Assembly: GCF_000759855.1 (NCBI RefSeq)
Contig: NZ_JNAI01000010.1
Span: 1-64,000, forward strand
Source of the DNA: Prochlorococcus marinus str. MIT 9107
GTDB taxonomy: Bacteria > Cyanobacteriota > Cyanobacteriia > PCC-6307 > Cyanobiaceae
Direction of reading: 5' to 3'
DNA: 64,000 bases
Below the pieces are notes generated by a model that worked only from the letters and a program-made list of their open reading frames with translations, was not told the DNA's origin and searched no databases. Both the position numbers and the translations under genes were made by a program. Positions 27,570 through 37,208 of the stretch are shown piece after piece; within the stretch, counting starts at the first letter, position 1, and each line of letters begins with the position of its first letter.

Positions 27570-28145
27570 TCAAGAAAAAATTTCAAGCAAATCTGGAATA
27601 ATTTTTTTTATTGCCTTACCTCTATGACTAATAGAGTCTTTAACTAAATTATTCATTTCTGCAAAAGTTAATCTGGTAGAACTCTCCTCAAAAATTGGGT
27701 CATACCCAAAACCGTCATTTCCTCTTGGTTTTAAAATAATATTTCCATAACATTTAGCTTCAGATTCTATAATTACTTCACCATTTGGAGAACAAACACA
27801 AATATTGGCAATAAAGAAAGCACTTCTATTATGAACTCCATTAAGTTCTTTTAAAACTCTTTCAATTCTTTTTTGATCATTTTCTGCATATCTTGATGAA
27901 TAAATACCTGGTTTTCCATCTAATGCTTCAATACAAATTCCAGAATCATCTGCTATGGAGAAATTATTAGTTTTTATAGAAACTTCATTAGCTTTTTTAA
28001 TTGCATTATCTCTAAATGTTAAACCGTCCTCTTCAACTTCTAATGTTTCTGGTTGAAGTAATAATTGACAATTAACTCTTGAGAGCAATTTCTTATATTC
28101 TTCAATTTTCCCCTTATTCTTACTAGCTAAATATAATTTTTTCAT
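27570..28145 (-). CDS. rdgB: non-canonical purine NTP pyrophosphatase (HAM1/RdgB)
   Basis: A 191-residue housecleaning enzyme that hydrolyses dITP and XTP. It begins KKLYLASKNKGKIEEYK (the SxNxxK motif) and has ADDSGICIEALDGKPGIYSSRYA and GNDGFGYDPIF, then SHRGKA at the end. I choose ATG 28145; the longer frame to 28184 would overlap the upstream gene and carries an unrelated extension. It follows the phosphohexomutase by 2 nt on the same strand, so they are probably one operon. Confidence 0.93.
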   Translation of the reverse strand: MKKLYLASKNKGKIEEYKKLLSRVNCQLLLQPETLEVEEDGLTFRDNAIKKANEVSIKTNNFSIADDSGICIEALDGKPGIYSSRYAENDQKRIERVLKELNGVHNRSAFFIANICVCSPNGEVIIESEAKCYGNIILKPRGNDGFGYDPIFEESSTRLTFAEMNNLVKDSISHRGKAIKKIIPDLLEIFS

Positions 28146-28147
28146 TG

Positions 28148-29602
28148 TTATTTTCTTGCTAAATTTATAAATTTTTGGCCCCACTCTAATACCTCATCTA
28201 GATAAGATTCTTTTGGTGACTCACAATACAACCTTAAAAGAGGTTCAGTTCCCGAGAACCTAAAAAGAAGCCAAAAATTTTTATTGATTCTCAACTTTAT
28301 TCCATCAATCTTTGAGATATTTATTATTTTGTGATTATTAATTTTCTCAGGAATATTATTTATAATGAATTCTTTAACGTAATTTTTTTCTAACTGATTT
28401 GGGAAATTAATATCAATTCTTTTATAGAAACTTGGTCCAAAATCTTTTTGAATTTGATCTAAAGTTTCGCATAAATATTGAGATTTTTTAGCAATTCCAT
28501 TAAGTAAAATCATTGCCGCATATAAAGCATCTCTTTCAGGCATAAAGTCACCAAAACCAACTCCTCCAGATTCCTCTCCTCCAATAAATATTTTCTCTTT
28601 AATCATTTTTTCAGCAATATATTTAAAGCCAACTGGAAGTTCAAAAACATCTCTATTTTGACTCTCTGAAATATTTTTAATAATATCTGAACCACTAACT
28701 GTTTTTAAAACTGGATAAGAACTATCATTAATTTCTCCCAAATAGCTAATAAAGTATGGGAGTAAATCTTGTGTACTACAGTATCTCCCTTTTTCATCAA
28801 TAGCTGCAATTCTGTCACCATCACCATCAAATATAATTCCTAAAGTTTTCACTTCATTTTTTGAGTTTTTCATAAGTGTTTCTTTTAAATCATCTAGATA
28901 ATTTAAAAGAGGTTCAGGGGGAGTTCCTCCAAATAAAGGATCGGCATCTTTTCTGATTTCTGAAACTACTCCTAAATCATTAGAACCAAAAATCTCAGTG
29001 ATGCATTTTGCAGCCGAACCATGCATAGGATCGACAAAAATTCTCATTTTCATTTTTTTCAATTCATTGGCAATAAATTCAATATCAAAAAGAGATTTAA
29101 TTCTATCCAAATGAAACTTCTTTACATCTGCAAGTTCATAAGAAGCCTCTATTTTATCTATTGGATTACCAAGCGTTAATCTTTTTTCAATTTCACTTGT
29201 AAAAGATTCATCAACAGAACATCCATTAAAACTTTTTATTTTTAGACCCAACCAATTATATGGATTATGACTTGCTGTAATAACTAAAGCCCCCAAATAC
29301 CTCATTTCTTTGGCATAAAAACTACAAGACGGAGTAGTGACAAAACTATTAGATAGGATCGGTTCAAAACCACATCCTTTTACAAAAGGAACTATTTGCT
29401 TGGCAAATTCACTTGCCATAAATCTGCGATCATATCCAATTAGAATTTTCTTTGAATTAACTTTTTTATAGTATTGATAATGTAACTCTTGACAGGCCGC
29501 TACAACAACTCTCGAAAGATTGAAGAGATTAAAATCAAATCCAATTATTCCTCTCCAACCATCAGTTCCAAATTTTATTTTATTTAATGTTTCAGCTAGC
29601 AA
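28148..29602 (-). CDS. phosphohexomutase (phosphoglucomutase/phosphomannomutase)
   Basis: A 484-residue alpha-D-phosphohexomutase. The four domains show the active-site Ser (ITASHNPYNW), the Mg-binding DGDGDR, the substrate loop GGEESGGVGFG and the phosphate-binding FSGTEPLLRLYCE. Whether it prefers glucose-1-phosphate or mannose phosphates is not clear; in Prochlorococcus it may be a glycogen-linked phosphoglucomutase. A separate GlmM is at 61081. It is upstream of the ITPase in a two-gene unit and diverges from the RecB-like gene. Confidence 0.9.
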   Translation of the reverse strand: MLAETLNKIKFGTDGWRGIIGFDFNLFNLSRVVVAACQELHYQYYKKVNSKKILIGYDRRFMASEFAKQIVPFVKGCGFEPILSNSFVTTPSCSFYAKEMRYLGALVITASHNPYNWLGLKIKSFNGCSVDESFTSEIEKRLTLGNPIDKIEASYELADVKKFHLDRIKSLFDIEFIANELKKMKMRIFVDPMHGSAAKCITEIFGSNDLGVVSEIRKDADPLFGGTPPEPLLNYLDDLKETLMKNSKNEVKTLGIIFDGDGDRIAAIDEKGRYCSTQDLLPYFISYLGEINDSSYPVLKTVSGSDIIKNISESQNRDVFELPVGFKYIAEKMIKEKIFIGGEESGGVGFGDFMPERDALYAAMILLNGIAKKSQYLCETLDQIQKDFGPSFYKRIDINFPNQLEKNYVKEFIINNIPEKINNHKIINISKIDGIKLRINKNFWLLFRFSGTEPLLRLYCESPKESYLDEVLEWGQKFINLARK

Positions 29603-29682
29603 ATTAAAGAGTTCCTTAATATCTTTAAATATCTATATTAATTTATATAAGTAAAAATTTAAACCAACTTTAAAAAAATAAT

Positions 29683-31101
29683 TTGAATAATCATTATTTA
29701 AAAAGTTTTATAAGATGCAAGAGAAAAGCTTGGCTAGATTTCAAAGGAAATAAGTCTCTTGAAATTTGGTCTCCTCATAAAGCCATAGATAAGATTAATC
29801 AGTATCAAGTTTTCTCTGAGTTTTGTAATGGTGAAATATATACAGGATTAAAAGCCTGCCAGAAGGGGGCCAAGGGGGTAATTGGATTTAAAATTAAAGG
29901 GGATTTTTTTCAGAATATTAACGCAGAGATAAATCCCCAATTACTTGTAAAGACAGTAGGTAAAAGTAAATGGGGGAAATATAAATATTTACCTGCTGTT
30001 TATAAATTAGGCCACAGAACTACTAAAGAACATTTATTCGATTTAACTTTTAGTTCAATTTTATTAAGCACATTTCAAGAATCTAAAATTGAAAAAGGAT
30101 TAGTAATTTCAAACTTTGGCAATAAAATCAATGTTGAAGAAATGTATTTGAATAAAAAACTAAGAAAAAAAGTTTTAAATGTTTTATTGAGTTTGGATGA
30201 ATCCTTGGAGGGATTGATTCCTGAAATAACTCAAGATAGAAAAAAATGTACTATTTGCTCATGGCAAAATTTTTGTGAAAATGAAGCAAAAGAAAATGGA
30301 TATCTAACAGATCTAGATGGAATAGGATCTAAAACGGCTTCATTACTTAAATCAAATGGGATATTTAATATTCAAAAATTAGCTTCTTTTAGCGAAAAAG
30401 AACTTGGAGAGAAATTATCTAAATTTAACGAAAAAAAGTACGAAAAAGCCTCGAAATTTATAAAGCAAGCACAAGCATATATTTCTGGAAAACCATTTTT
30501 CATTCCTAACAACAATAATTCTTTCCCTCTCATAGAGGAAACAGTTTCAGGATTCTATGTCTTTGATATTGAGTCAAATCCAGACATTAATCATGACTTT
30601 TTATATGGATTTTTAAAAGTAAATAATTTATTAACAAAAAAAGAAAATCTTATTTATGAACCAATATTAAATCTCAAAAATGATAAAGAGGAATCTTACA
30701 AACAAATTATTAGATTGCTTTTTTCAAATAAGGAATGGTCAATTTTACATTATGGAGAGACTGAGAGAATTGCAATAATTAATATTGCTAAAAAATTAAA
30801 TTTCAGTTTTGAGGAAATTGATTTACTTAAATCAAGGTTCATAGACTTACATACCTTAATAAGAAATTCTTGGATATTACCAATAAAAAACTATAGCTTA
30901 AAATCGGTGTCTAATTGGCTAGATTTTAAATGGAACCAGAAAAATGTAAACGGATCGAAAGCCCTTTACTGGTGGATTCAATATCAAATTACAAATAACG
31001 AAATTTTTCTAAAAAAAATTATCAAATATAATAAAGATGATTGTTTGGCTACACTTCATATCGCGAAATGGTTAATCTCAAATCAGTTAAAGGAAATTTG
31101 A
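29683..31101 (+). CDS. TM0106-type RecB-like nuclease with Fe-S cluster and RNase H-like domain
   Basis: A 472-residue protein. An N-terminal Cys12 in RCKRKAWLD, with Cys189, Cys192 and Cys198 (CTICSWQNFC), gives the four ligands of a Cas4/AddB-like iron-sulfur PDDEXK nuclease. A helix-hairpin-helix segment follows (LDGIGSKTASLLKSNGIFN), then a domain starting YVFDIESNPD with DLHTLIRNSW and KYNKDDCLATLHI that matches the YprB/RNase H-like 3'-5' exonuclease fold. The start is TTG 29683. The role is likely DNA or RNA end processing, but the substrate is unknown. It converges on ygfZ, overlapping by 15 bp. Confidence 0.85.
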   Translation: MNNHYLKSFIRCKRKAWLDFKGNKSLEIWSPHKAIDKINQYQVFSEFCNGEIYTGLKACQKGAKGVIGFKIKGDFFQNINAEINPQLLVKTVGKSKWGKYKYLPAVYKLGHRTTKEHLFDLTFSSILLSTFQESKIEKGLVISNFGNKINVEEMYLNKKLRKKVLNVLLSLDESLEGLIPEITQDRKKCTICSWQNFCENEAKENGYLTDLDGIGSKTASLLKSNGIFNIQKLASFSEKELGEKLSKFNEKKYEKASKFIKQAQAYISGKPFFIPNNNNSFPLIEETVSGFYVFDIESNPDINHDFLYGFLKVNNLLTKKENLIYEPILNLKNDKEESYKQIIRLLFSNKEWSILHYGETERIAIINIAKKLNFSFEEIDLLKSRFIDLHTLIRNSWILPIKNYSLKSVSNWLDFKWNQKNVNGSKALYWWIQYQITNNEIFLKKIIKYNKDDCLATLHIAKWLISNQLKEI

Positions 31102-31923
31102 TCCAACAGATTTATTTATAATAATTTTTCCAAAAATTTCCGAATAACAATAACTTCCCTCTACTAAATATTTCCTTTTTATCATAGCCAAGCCTTTTAC
31201 ATGAGAAGCTGATTTGCAAAAACTAGTTATTTTGCCTACAGAATTTTCTTTAGCAGAATTTGTGTATAAATTTTTATCTTCAACTTCTAAATTAAAATCA
31301 GAGTCAAATGATTTCCAGACTCTTATTTCCTGTTTTAAAGAAGAAACATTTTTTATTTTTGACATAGTTTCTTGTCCTAAGTAACAACCTTTATTAAAAT
31401 CTATAAGATCTTTCATTCCCAGCTCAAGAGGATTATTTTTTCCATTTATTTCCATATCTAAGGCTGGTATAGCCTGATTAATCTTCCAATGTTTTAAATC
31501 ATTAGAATTCAGCAAATTTAATTTTTTTTTATATATTTCAAATTCTTTATCATTATTTTTAAAGAAAATAGGTTTATAAGTTTTCCATGAACTTAATTCA
31601 TCAATTTCTTGAATTCTATTTACCGATAAAGGTTCACTTAGAAATACATCATCCGCTGGGAAAATAATTTGATTAAAGAAATCAATTATTTCACTTGCAT
31701 TGCCAGCCAAGATAATTACTTCTAATTTATCTTCAAAAAAAATAATTTCAATTATTGACCTTAAGACTCCATTTGGAGTTAGCCAACAAGTTTTAATAAC
31801 TTGATTTTCTGCATTTAGAATATTGCCAGTAGTTATTCCATTTAAAAATTTTTTGGCATCTTTCCCAGACACGTAAAAAGAATCAAATTTTTCAAGCCAA
31901 AAAATCTTTTTAATATCTTGCAT
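31087..31923 (-). CDS. ygfZ: YgfZ/GcvT-like folate-binding protein (Fe-S maintenance)
   Basis: A 278-residue member of the YgfZ family that supports repair or assembly of certain iron-sulfur and tRNA-modifying enzymes using folate. The diagnostic K-G-C-Y-x-G-Q-E motif is present (KGCYLGQETMSK) with Cys180. The N-terminal DAKKFLNGITTGNI resembles the aminomethyltransferase fold. The 3' end overlaps the nuclease gene on the other strand. pyrE lies 10 nt upstream on the same strand, so they probably share a transcript. Confidence 0.9.
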   Translation of the reverse strand: MQDIKKIFWLEKFDSFYVSGKDAKKFLNGITTGNILNAENQVIKTCWLTPNGVLRSIIEIIFFEDKLEVIILAGNASEIIDFFNQIIFPADDVFLSEPLSVNRIQEIDELSSWKTYKPIFFKNNDKEFEIYKKKLNLLNSNDLKHWKINQAIPALDMEINGKNNPLELGMKDLIDFNKGCYLGQETMSKIKNVSSLKQEIRVWKSFDSDFNLEVEDKNLYTNSAKENSVGKITSFCKSASHVKGLAMIKRKYLVEGSYCYSEIFGKIIINKSVGSNFL

Positions 31924-31933
31924 TTTAAGATGA

Positions 31934-32494
31934 TTATAAAAAGTCCTTTATTGTAAAAAGACTTTTTAAGTTTACATTCTCATTATCAAGTGCTTCGTAT
32001 CCCCCTTCTTTTCTATCTACAATAGACAAAACCTCCTTAACAACATAATTATTTTCTCGTAACTTTTTTATGGCCTTTATCACTGAACCAGCAGTAGTAA
32101 CTACATCTTCTAAAACAGTTACCAAAGTTCCTCTTTCTAAATTAGGTCCCTCTATTCCAGCCTTGGTACCATAACTCTTGATTTCTTTCCTGATTATTAA
32201 ACCATTAAGATCTATGCCTTGAGAAGCTGCCGTAACTATTAATCCACTCACAAGAGGATCTGCGCCTAATGTTAGTCCCGCTACAGCTTTTGACCTTGAG
32301 TCCTTTAACTCTAAAAATAAATCACTTATTAAGTTTAGACCTTCGCCATTTAGGGAGACTGGTTTACAATTAAGGTAATGACTGCTTTTTTTACCAGAAG
32401 CTAAAGTGAAGTTTCCTTTCTTATAAGATTTGTCAATTAACTGTTTTAACAATTTCGCTTTATTTAAATCATACTTTTCCGAAAAATTACCCAT
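31934..32494 (-). CDS. pyrE: orotate phosphoribosyltransferase
   Basis: A 186-residue enzyme for UMP synthesis, joining orotate and PRPP. It has [20 protein letters not shown] near the start, the [12 protein letters not shown] stretch, catalytic loop [16 protein letters not shown], and the PRPP-binding motif [17 protein letters not shown]. Length is normal. It is upstream of ygfZ on the minus strand; the region upstream (32495-32635) also serves the plus-strand tRNA-Met. Confidence 0.95.
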   Translation of the reverse strand: MGNFSEKYDLNKAKLLKQLIDKSYKKGNFTLASGKKSSHYLNCKPVSLNGEGLNLISDLFLELKDSRSKAVAGLTLGADPLVSGLIVTAASQGIDLNGLIIRKEIKSYGTKAGIEGPNLERGTLVTVLEDVVTTAGSVIKAIKKLRENNYVVKEVLSIVDRKEGGYEALDNENVNLKSLFTIKDFL

Positions 32495-32597
32495 TAGTAA
32501 AAGTTAAATTTATATTTAAAGATTAGAAGAAAAAGAAGAAATCTCACAAAAACTTACTAATAAGGTGTTTTTTGAAATATTATTTTTATATTGTATA

Positions 32598-32626
32598 TTG
32601 AAATTCAATGTAATTAAAATTACATA
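32598..32626 (+). promoter_or_regulatory. likely sigma-70 promoter of tRNA-Met
   Basis: TTGAAA (32598-32603) and TACATA (32621-32626) are separated by exactly 17 bp and end about 9 bp before the mature tRNA. Spacing and position fit a vegetative promoter. The -10 match is imperfect. Confidence 0.4.
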
Positions 32627-32635
32627 AATTCCCTT

Positions 32636-32708
32636 GGGGGTGTAGCAATCTGGTGAATGCACCAAACTCATAATTTGGCTAAGGCGAGTTCGATCCTCGC
32701 CACCCCCA
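32636..32708 (+). tRNA. trnM: tRNA-Met (CAT), elongator type
   Basis: A 73-nt cloverleaf. Acceptor stem GGGGGTG pairs with CACCCCC; D-arm stem GCA/TGC; anticodon stem CCAAA/TTTGG with loop CTCATAA (anticodon CAT); T-arm GCGAG-TTCGATC-CTCGC; discriminator A. The anticodon stem lacks the three G-C pairs of initiator tRNA, and base 1 pairs with 72, so it is the elongator form. No CCA is encoded. Confidence 0.93.
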
Positions 32709-32726
32709 TTATTCATTTGTCATTGA

Positions 32727-33995
32727 ATGAAAATAACTCTACTTTTATTTCTTTTATTTTTCCCAGCTTTTTTTGCAGCAAGTGAACTTTCTTTTTTATT
32801 GATAAGGCCAAGTAAAGTTTTAAGGCTAATAGAAGAAAAAAAGAAAGGGGCATTTTCAATTTTAAAAATTCAAAAACGATTTAGATCTTCCTTAATTGCT
32901 TCTCAATTTGGAGTAACAGTCTCATTAATTGCAATTGGATGGCTCAGCAATAGCATTGCGAATGACTATTGGGAAAGAAATATTTTACCAAATAGATTTT
33001 ATGATCTTCTATTATTTTTATTTGTGGTGTTAATTGTAACTCTTGTTTCTGGACTAATTCCTAAAGCCCTAGTAATTAACAATCCAGAATCTGCTGCACT
33101 AAAGTTAACCACCATATTCGATGCAGTTAGAAAGGCGATGAAACCTATAGTTACGATAATCGAATTCTTTGCCAGCGCCTGTTTAGGTTTATTCAATCTT
33201 AATAGCAAATGGGATTCTTTAAATTCGGGTTTATCTGTAGGCGAATTAGAAACTCTTATAGAAACTGATAATGTTACAGGTTTAAAACCAGATGAGAAGA
33301 ATATACTTGAAGGAGTTTTTGCTTTAAAAGATACACAAGTTAAAGAAGTAATGATTCCAAGATCTGAAATGGTAACTTTGCCCAAAAACATAACCTTTGC
33401 AGAACTTATGAAACAAGTAGATAAAACTCGTCACGCGCGGTTCTTTGTGATTGGCGAGTCTCTAGATGATGTATTGGGTGTATTAGATTTGCGTTATTTA
33501 GCTAAGCCAATATCAAAGAGCGAAATGGAAGCGGATACATTATTGGAGCCCTTCCTTTTACCAGTTACAAAAATAATAGAAACATGCTCTTTAGCAGAAA
33601 TATTACCAATAGTCAGAGACTACAATCCTTTTTTACTAGTAGTAGATGAACATGGTGGGACTGAGGGGCTTATAACTGCAGCTGATCTGAATGGCGAAAT
33701 CGTTGGAGAGGAAATGCTTAATAATAGAATTTATTCAGATATGAAAATGTTAGATAATTTTTCTAAAAAATGGTCAATAGCTGGTAAATCAGAAATTATA
33801 GATATCAATAAAAAGTTAGGATGTACGATCCCTGAAGGTGCAGACTATCATACCCTTGCTGGATTTTTGCTAGAAAAATTTCAAATGGTTCCAAAAATTG
33901 GCGATGTTTTAAATTTTAATAAAATTAAATTTGAAGTTATTTCTATGTCAGGTCCAAAAATTGATCGTGTTAAAATAATTTTCCCCAAAAGCTAA
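32727..33995 (+). CDS. CNNM/CorC (HlyC) family membrane protein with CBS domains
   Basis: A 422-residue protein: DUF21 membrane domain (about 1-150, several helices, beginning FPAFFAASELSFLLIRPS), two CBS domains (about 205-330; VMIPRSEMVTLPKN and FLLVVDEHGGTEGLITAADL), and the C-terminal CorC/HlyC regulatory domain (about 345-422, DYHTLAGFLLEKF). Family members export Mg2+ or Co2+; older annotation is hemolysin. Ion specificity is not determined here. It follows tRNA-Met by 18 bp. Confidence 0.9.
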   Translation: MKITLLLFLLFFPAFFAASELSFLLIRPSKVLRLIEEKKKGAFSILKIQKRFRSSLIASQFGVTVSLIAIGWLSNSIANDYWERNILPNRFYDLLLFLFVVLIVTLVSGLIPKALVINNPESAALKLTTIFDAVRKAMKPIVTIIEFFASACLGLFNLNSKWDSLNSGLSVGELETLIETDNVTGLKPDEKNILEGVFALKDTQVKEVMIPRSEMVTLPKNITFAELMKQVDKTRHARFFVIGESLDDVLGVLDLRYLAKPISKSEMEADTLLEPFLLPVTKIIETCSLAEILPIVRDYNPFLLVVDEHGGTEGLITAADLNGEIVGEEMLNNRIYSDMKMLDNFSKKWSIAGKSEIIDINKKLGCTIPEGADYHTLAGFLLEKFQMVPKIGDVLNFNKIKFEVISMSGPKIDRVKIIFPKS

Positions 33996-34046
33996 ATGCG
34001 GTTCACCATAGAGGATAATAATATTTAAATAAATGGATTCAAAATT

Positions 34047-35051
34047 ATGCAACCAACCTCATCGCCGGTAAAGGTTGGAGTCATAGGTATAGGAAATATG
34101 GGCTGGCATCATGCCCGGGTACTAAGTTTACTCAAAGATGCAAATCTCGTTGGAGTTGCAGATCCTAATGAAGAGAGAGGCAAGTTAGCTATTGAGCAAT
34201 TTCAATGTGAATGGTTCAGAGACTATAAGGAATTAATCCCTAAAGTTGATGCAATATGTATAGCTGTCCCAACACTACTTCATCAAAAAGTAGGACTAGA
34301 TTGTCTCAAGAGTGCTACCAACGTTCTAATTGAAAAGCCAATTGCCGCTAACGAGTTAGAAGCAAAATCTTTAATAGATGCTGCTAATAAAAGTAATTGT
34401 CTTTTACAAGTTGGGCATATTGAGAGATTTAATCCTGCTTTTAGAGAATTAAATAAAATAGTTCACAATGAAGAAATTGTTGTTTTGGAAGCAAGAAGAC
34501 ATAGTCCTCATGCAGATAGAGCTAATGATGTATCTGTAGTAATGGATTTAATGATTCATGATATTGATCTTATTTTAGAGCTTGTAAACTCCAAAATACA
34601 AAAATTAGCAGCTGTTGGAGGCAGAAATAACGAAGGATTAATAGATTATGTAAATGCTACTTTAGTTTTTCAAAACAATGTTATTGCAAGCTTAACGGCG
34701 AGCAAAATGAGTCACAAAAAGATTAGAAGTTTAAGTGCTCACTGCCAAAATGGTTTGGTAGAAACTGATTTCTTAAATCACTCTCTACAAATTCATCGCA
34801 AGTCTCATGAATCATACACAGCAGATCATGGCGAATTAGTTTATAGAAATGATGGGTATGTCGAAGAAGTTAGCACAACTTCCATTGAGCCTCTTTATGC
34901 AGAATTGGAGCATTTTCTAAAATGTGTTCAAGGCAAAGAAAAACCTGAGGTAGATGGTGAGCAAGCCTCAAGAGCTTTAAAAATTGCTGATTTTATAGAG
35001 TGTGCTGTAGAAAATTCTGGAGATGCAATTTTACTTGAAAATCCCTTTTAA
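34047..35051 (+). CDS. Gfo/Idh/MocA-family oxidoreductase
   Basis: A 334-residue NAD(P)-dependent oxidoreductase. The N-terminal Rossmann fold has GVIGIGNMGWHHARVL (glycine motif G-x-G-x-x-G) and VADPNEER. EKPIAANELEA carries the conserved Glu-Lys-Pro, and HIERFNPAFRE and MDLMIHDIDLI follow in the substrate domain. The sugar or inositol substrate is unknown. It stands 51 bp after the CorC-like gene; the adjacent psbK is on the other strand. Confidence 0.87.
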   Translation: MQPTSSPVKVGVIGIGNMGWHHARVLSLLKDANLVGVADPNEERGKLAIEQFQCEWFRDYKELIPKVDAICIAVPTLLHQKVGLDCLKSATNVLIEKPIAANELEAKSLIDAANKSNCLLQVGHIERFNPAFRELNKIVHNEEIVVLEARRHSPHADRANDVSVVMDLMIHDIDLILELVNSKIQKLAAVGGRNNEGLIDYVNATLVFQNNVIASLTASKMSHKKIRSLSAHCQNGLVETDFLNHSLQIHRKSHESYTADHGELVYRNDGYVEEVSTTSIEPLYAELEHFLKCVQGKEKPEVDGEQASRALKIADFIECAVENSGDAILLENPF

Positions 35052-35076
35052 GATTACCTATCTTAACGATAAGAAT

Positions 35077-35217
35077 TTATTTAAATCCAACTGCAGCTTG
35101 CCAAACAAATACCAATAAAAAGAAAAATAAAGGAATTAGAGGAAGGACATCAACAGTTGGAGCAAAAGCCTTGTAAGCCTCAGGCAATTCAGCGAATGTA
35201 TTAAATAGAATGAGCAC
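35077..35217 (-). CDS. psbK: photosystem II protein K
   Basis: A 46-residue PSII subunit found by translation: [19 protein letters not shown] then a membrane helix ending [10 protein letters not shown]. The mature core from LPEAY onward matches PsbK closely. The start is GTG at 35217 with an AAAAAGG stretch directly before it, so the exact start is uncertain. It lies on the minus strand, 34 nt downstream of tgt, and converges on the oxidoreductase gene. Confidence 0.92.
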
Positions 35218-35250
35218 CTTTTTAATAATTTAAATAATTATGATAAGACG

Positions 35251-36369
35251 TTACCATGTATGGTGAGCAATAGAGGATGTTTTCCAAGGAGCGAAATCAA
35301 TTGTAAAACAATTATCTTTAATTGCATTAGAAATTGCATTGGTAAATCTTATTAAATGATGGATATTATGCAAACTGATGAGGGTCAGACCTAATATTTC
35401 GTCATTTCTAATTAGATGATGCAAATATGCACGAGAATAGGACTTGCAGGTTTCGCATTTACAAGTTTTGTCAATCGGGAAAAAGTCATTTTTAAATCGT
35501 GCATTTCGTAAATTCAATCTTTCATCGTTAAAAAATGCAGTTCCATGTCTTCCAAGTCTTGTAGGTAACACACAGTCAAATAGATCAAAACCTCTTGCAA
35601 CAGCTAAAGAAATTTCACTTAAAGAACCAATTCCCATTAAATATCTTGGTTTATTTCTTGGTAGGAATTTCGGAACGAAATTAATTACACTATGTATTTC
35701 TGAAACTGACTCTCCAACGCTGACCCCTCCTACAGCTATTCCAGGTAGATCAAAAGAGCTTATAAATTTAGCGCTTTTTTCTCTTGATTTCGGATATTTC
35801 CCACCTTGAACTATTCCAAATAATGCTTGATTAGACTTTTGATGACTATCAACACATTTTTGCAACCATAAATGAGTTCTTTGTAAGGAGTCTTCTATAT
35901 CATTTTCATTAGCTGTGTGCGGAGGGCAATGATCAAAAGCCATCGCGATATCAGAACCAAGATCCATTTGTATCTGCATTACTTTTTCAGGTGACAAAAA
36001 AACATGGCTACCATCTCTGGGATTCTTAAATTCGACCCCTTTGTTAGAAATATTATTCAATTTGGCTAAACTAAAAACTTGATATCCGCCAGAATCAGTA
36101 AGTATAGGCTTAGACCAATTAATGAATTTATGGATACCACCAGCTTCTTTAACTAGTTTTTCTCCAGGTTGCAAATGAAGATGGAAGGTATTAGAAAGAA
36201 TCATTTCTGATCCAGTAGAGGCTAACTGTTTTGATGAAATACCTTTAACAGTACCCAAAGTGCCCACAGGCATAAATCTAGGAGTATTTACCTGACCATG
36301 TAAGGTATGAAATATACCAGTTCTTGCATCTGTATTACTACAATTTGATGTAATTTCAAATTCAAACAC
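35251..36369 (-). CDS. tgt: tRNA-guanine transglycosylase (queuosine pathway)
   Basis: A 372-residue enzyme that exchanges G34 of certain tRNAs for a queuosine precursor. Family features: the [15 protein letters not shown] start, [20 protein letters not shown] with the catalytic Asp, [27 protein letters not shown], and the zinc site CKCETCKSY followed by LHHLIR. Length is typical for bacterial Tgt. psbK follows on the same strand. It diverges from cobS. Confidence 0.95.
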   Translation of the reverse strand: MFEFEITSNCSNTDARTGIFHTLHGQVNTPRFMPVGTLGTVKGISSKQLASTGSEMILSNTFHLHLQPGEKLVKEAGGIHKFINWSKPILTDSGGYQVFSLAKLNNISNKGVEFKNPRDGSHVFLSPEKVMQIQMDLGSDIAMAFDHCPPHTANENDIEDSLQRTHLWLQKCVDSHQKSNQALFGIVQGGKYPKSREKSAKFISSFDLPGIAVGGVSVGESVSEIHSVINFVPKFLPRNKPRYLMGIGSLSEISLAVARGFDLFDCVLPTRLGRHGTAFFNDERLNLRNARFKNDFFPIDKTCKCETCKSYSRAYLHHLIRNDEILGLTLISLHNIHHLIRFTNAISNAIKDNCFTIDFAPWKTSSIAHHTW

Positions 36370-36467
36370 GATTAATCATAAAATTTTCTTTACCTTTTTT
36401 ATTAATCTAACCTATTATTAATTATTGAAGCCATTTTGATCTCATCGCAAAATATTTAATAAAAAAT

Positions 36468-37208
36468 TTGGCAGGATCTTGGATTTTCTACACGACACTT
36501 CCAAAAATACCTCTAATTAATCCCGAATTTAAAAATATTGCACAATTTGCACCATCTATAGGTTTTTTTATTGGAATAATACAGAGTTGTATTTTTATTT
36601 TTTTAAGAGCAACTTCATGGTCCATTTATTCTTGTGGATTCATTTGCTTGGCGTCTGGATATTTAATAACTGGTGGTCTACATCTTGATGGTTTAATGGA
36701 TACTTTTGATGGAATTTTTGCTGGCAAAAAGAAACGCCTAAAAGCTATGAAAGATAGTAAAGTTGGCTCCTTCGGTGTGCAATCTTTAGTTTTCATAACA
36801 TTAATTCAGATTGCTTGCCTACTAAAGATTCAAAACCAAATAATTTTTGTTTTACCAATATGCTTATTTTGGGGAAGATTTTCAAACTTATTCTTCATAG
36901 AAAAGTTTGAATATATTAGTTATAAGAAAAAATCTATTAATCACAAAAAGTTCTGGAATGGATTTAAAAAAGAATCTCTGATTTCCATGGGTTTTCTTTT
37001 CATCTTTATTGCTTGCCAATTAATTTCAATAACTTCCCAAACAATTTTAATTAAATTTTTATTTCTTATTTTGATTGGTATTTTTTTAAGTTATTCTGTT
37101 CCAAATATGCTAGGGAAAAAAATTGGAGGTTTCAATGGAGATGCTTGCGGTGCAAGTGTCGTTCTTGTAGAAACCGCGATGTTATTTATGAATGCAATTC
37201 TGTTGTAG
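36468..37208 (+). CDS. cobS: cobalamin synthase (adenosylcobinamide-GDP ribazoletransferase)
   Basis: A 246-residue integral membrane enzyme of late B12 (pseudocobalamin) synthesis. The catalytic motif GGLHLDGLMDTFDGIFAG is intact; GGFNGDACGA near the end is the second conserved motif. Five or more hydrophobic helices follow. TTG 36468 is the only usable start; the frame is open upstream without an ATG/GTG/TTG. Its end overlaps the convergent kinase gene by 23 bp. Confidence 0.9.
   Translation: MAGSWIFYTTLPKIPLINPEFKNIAQFAPSIGFFIGIIQSCIFIFLRATSWSIYSCGFICLASGYLITGGLHLDGLMDTFDGIFAGKKKRLKAMKDSKVGSFGVQSLVFITLIQIACLLKIQNQIIFVLPICLFWGRFSNLFFIEKFEYISYKKKSINHKKFWNGFKKESLISMGFLFIFIACQLISITSQTILIKFLFLILIGIFLSYSVPNMLGKKIGGFNGDACGASVVLVETAMLFMNAILL

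Noticed and set aside
32516-32716. 66-residue minus-strand ORF
   Set aside because: It runs across the tRNA-Met gene on the opposite strand and its sequence is the complement of that tRNA.
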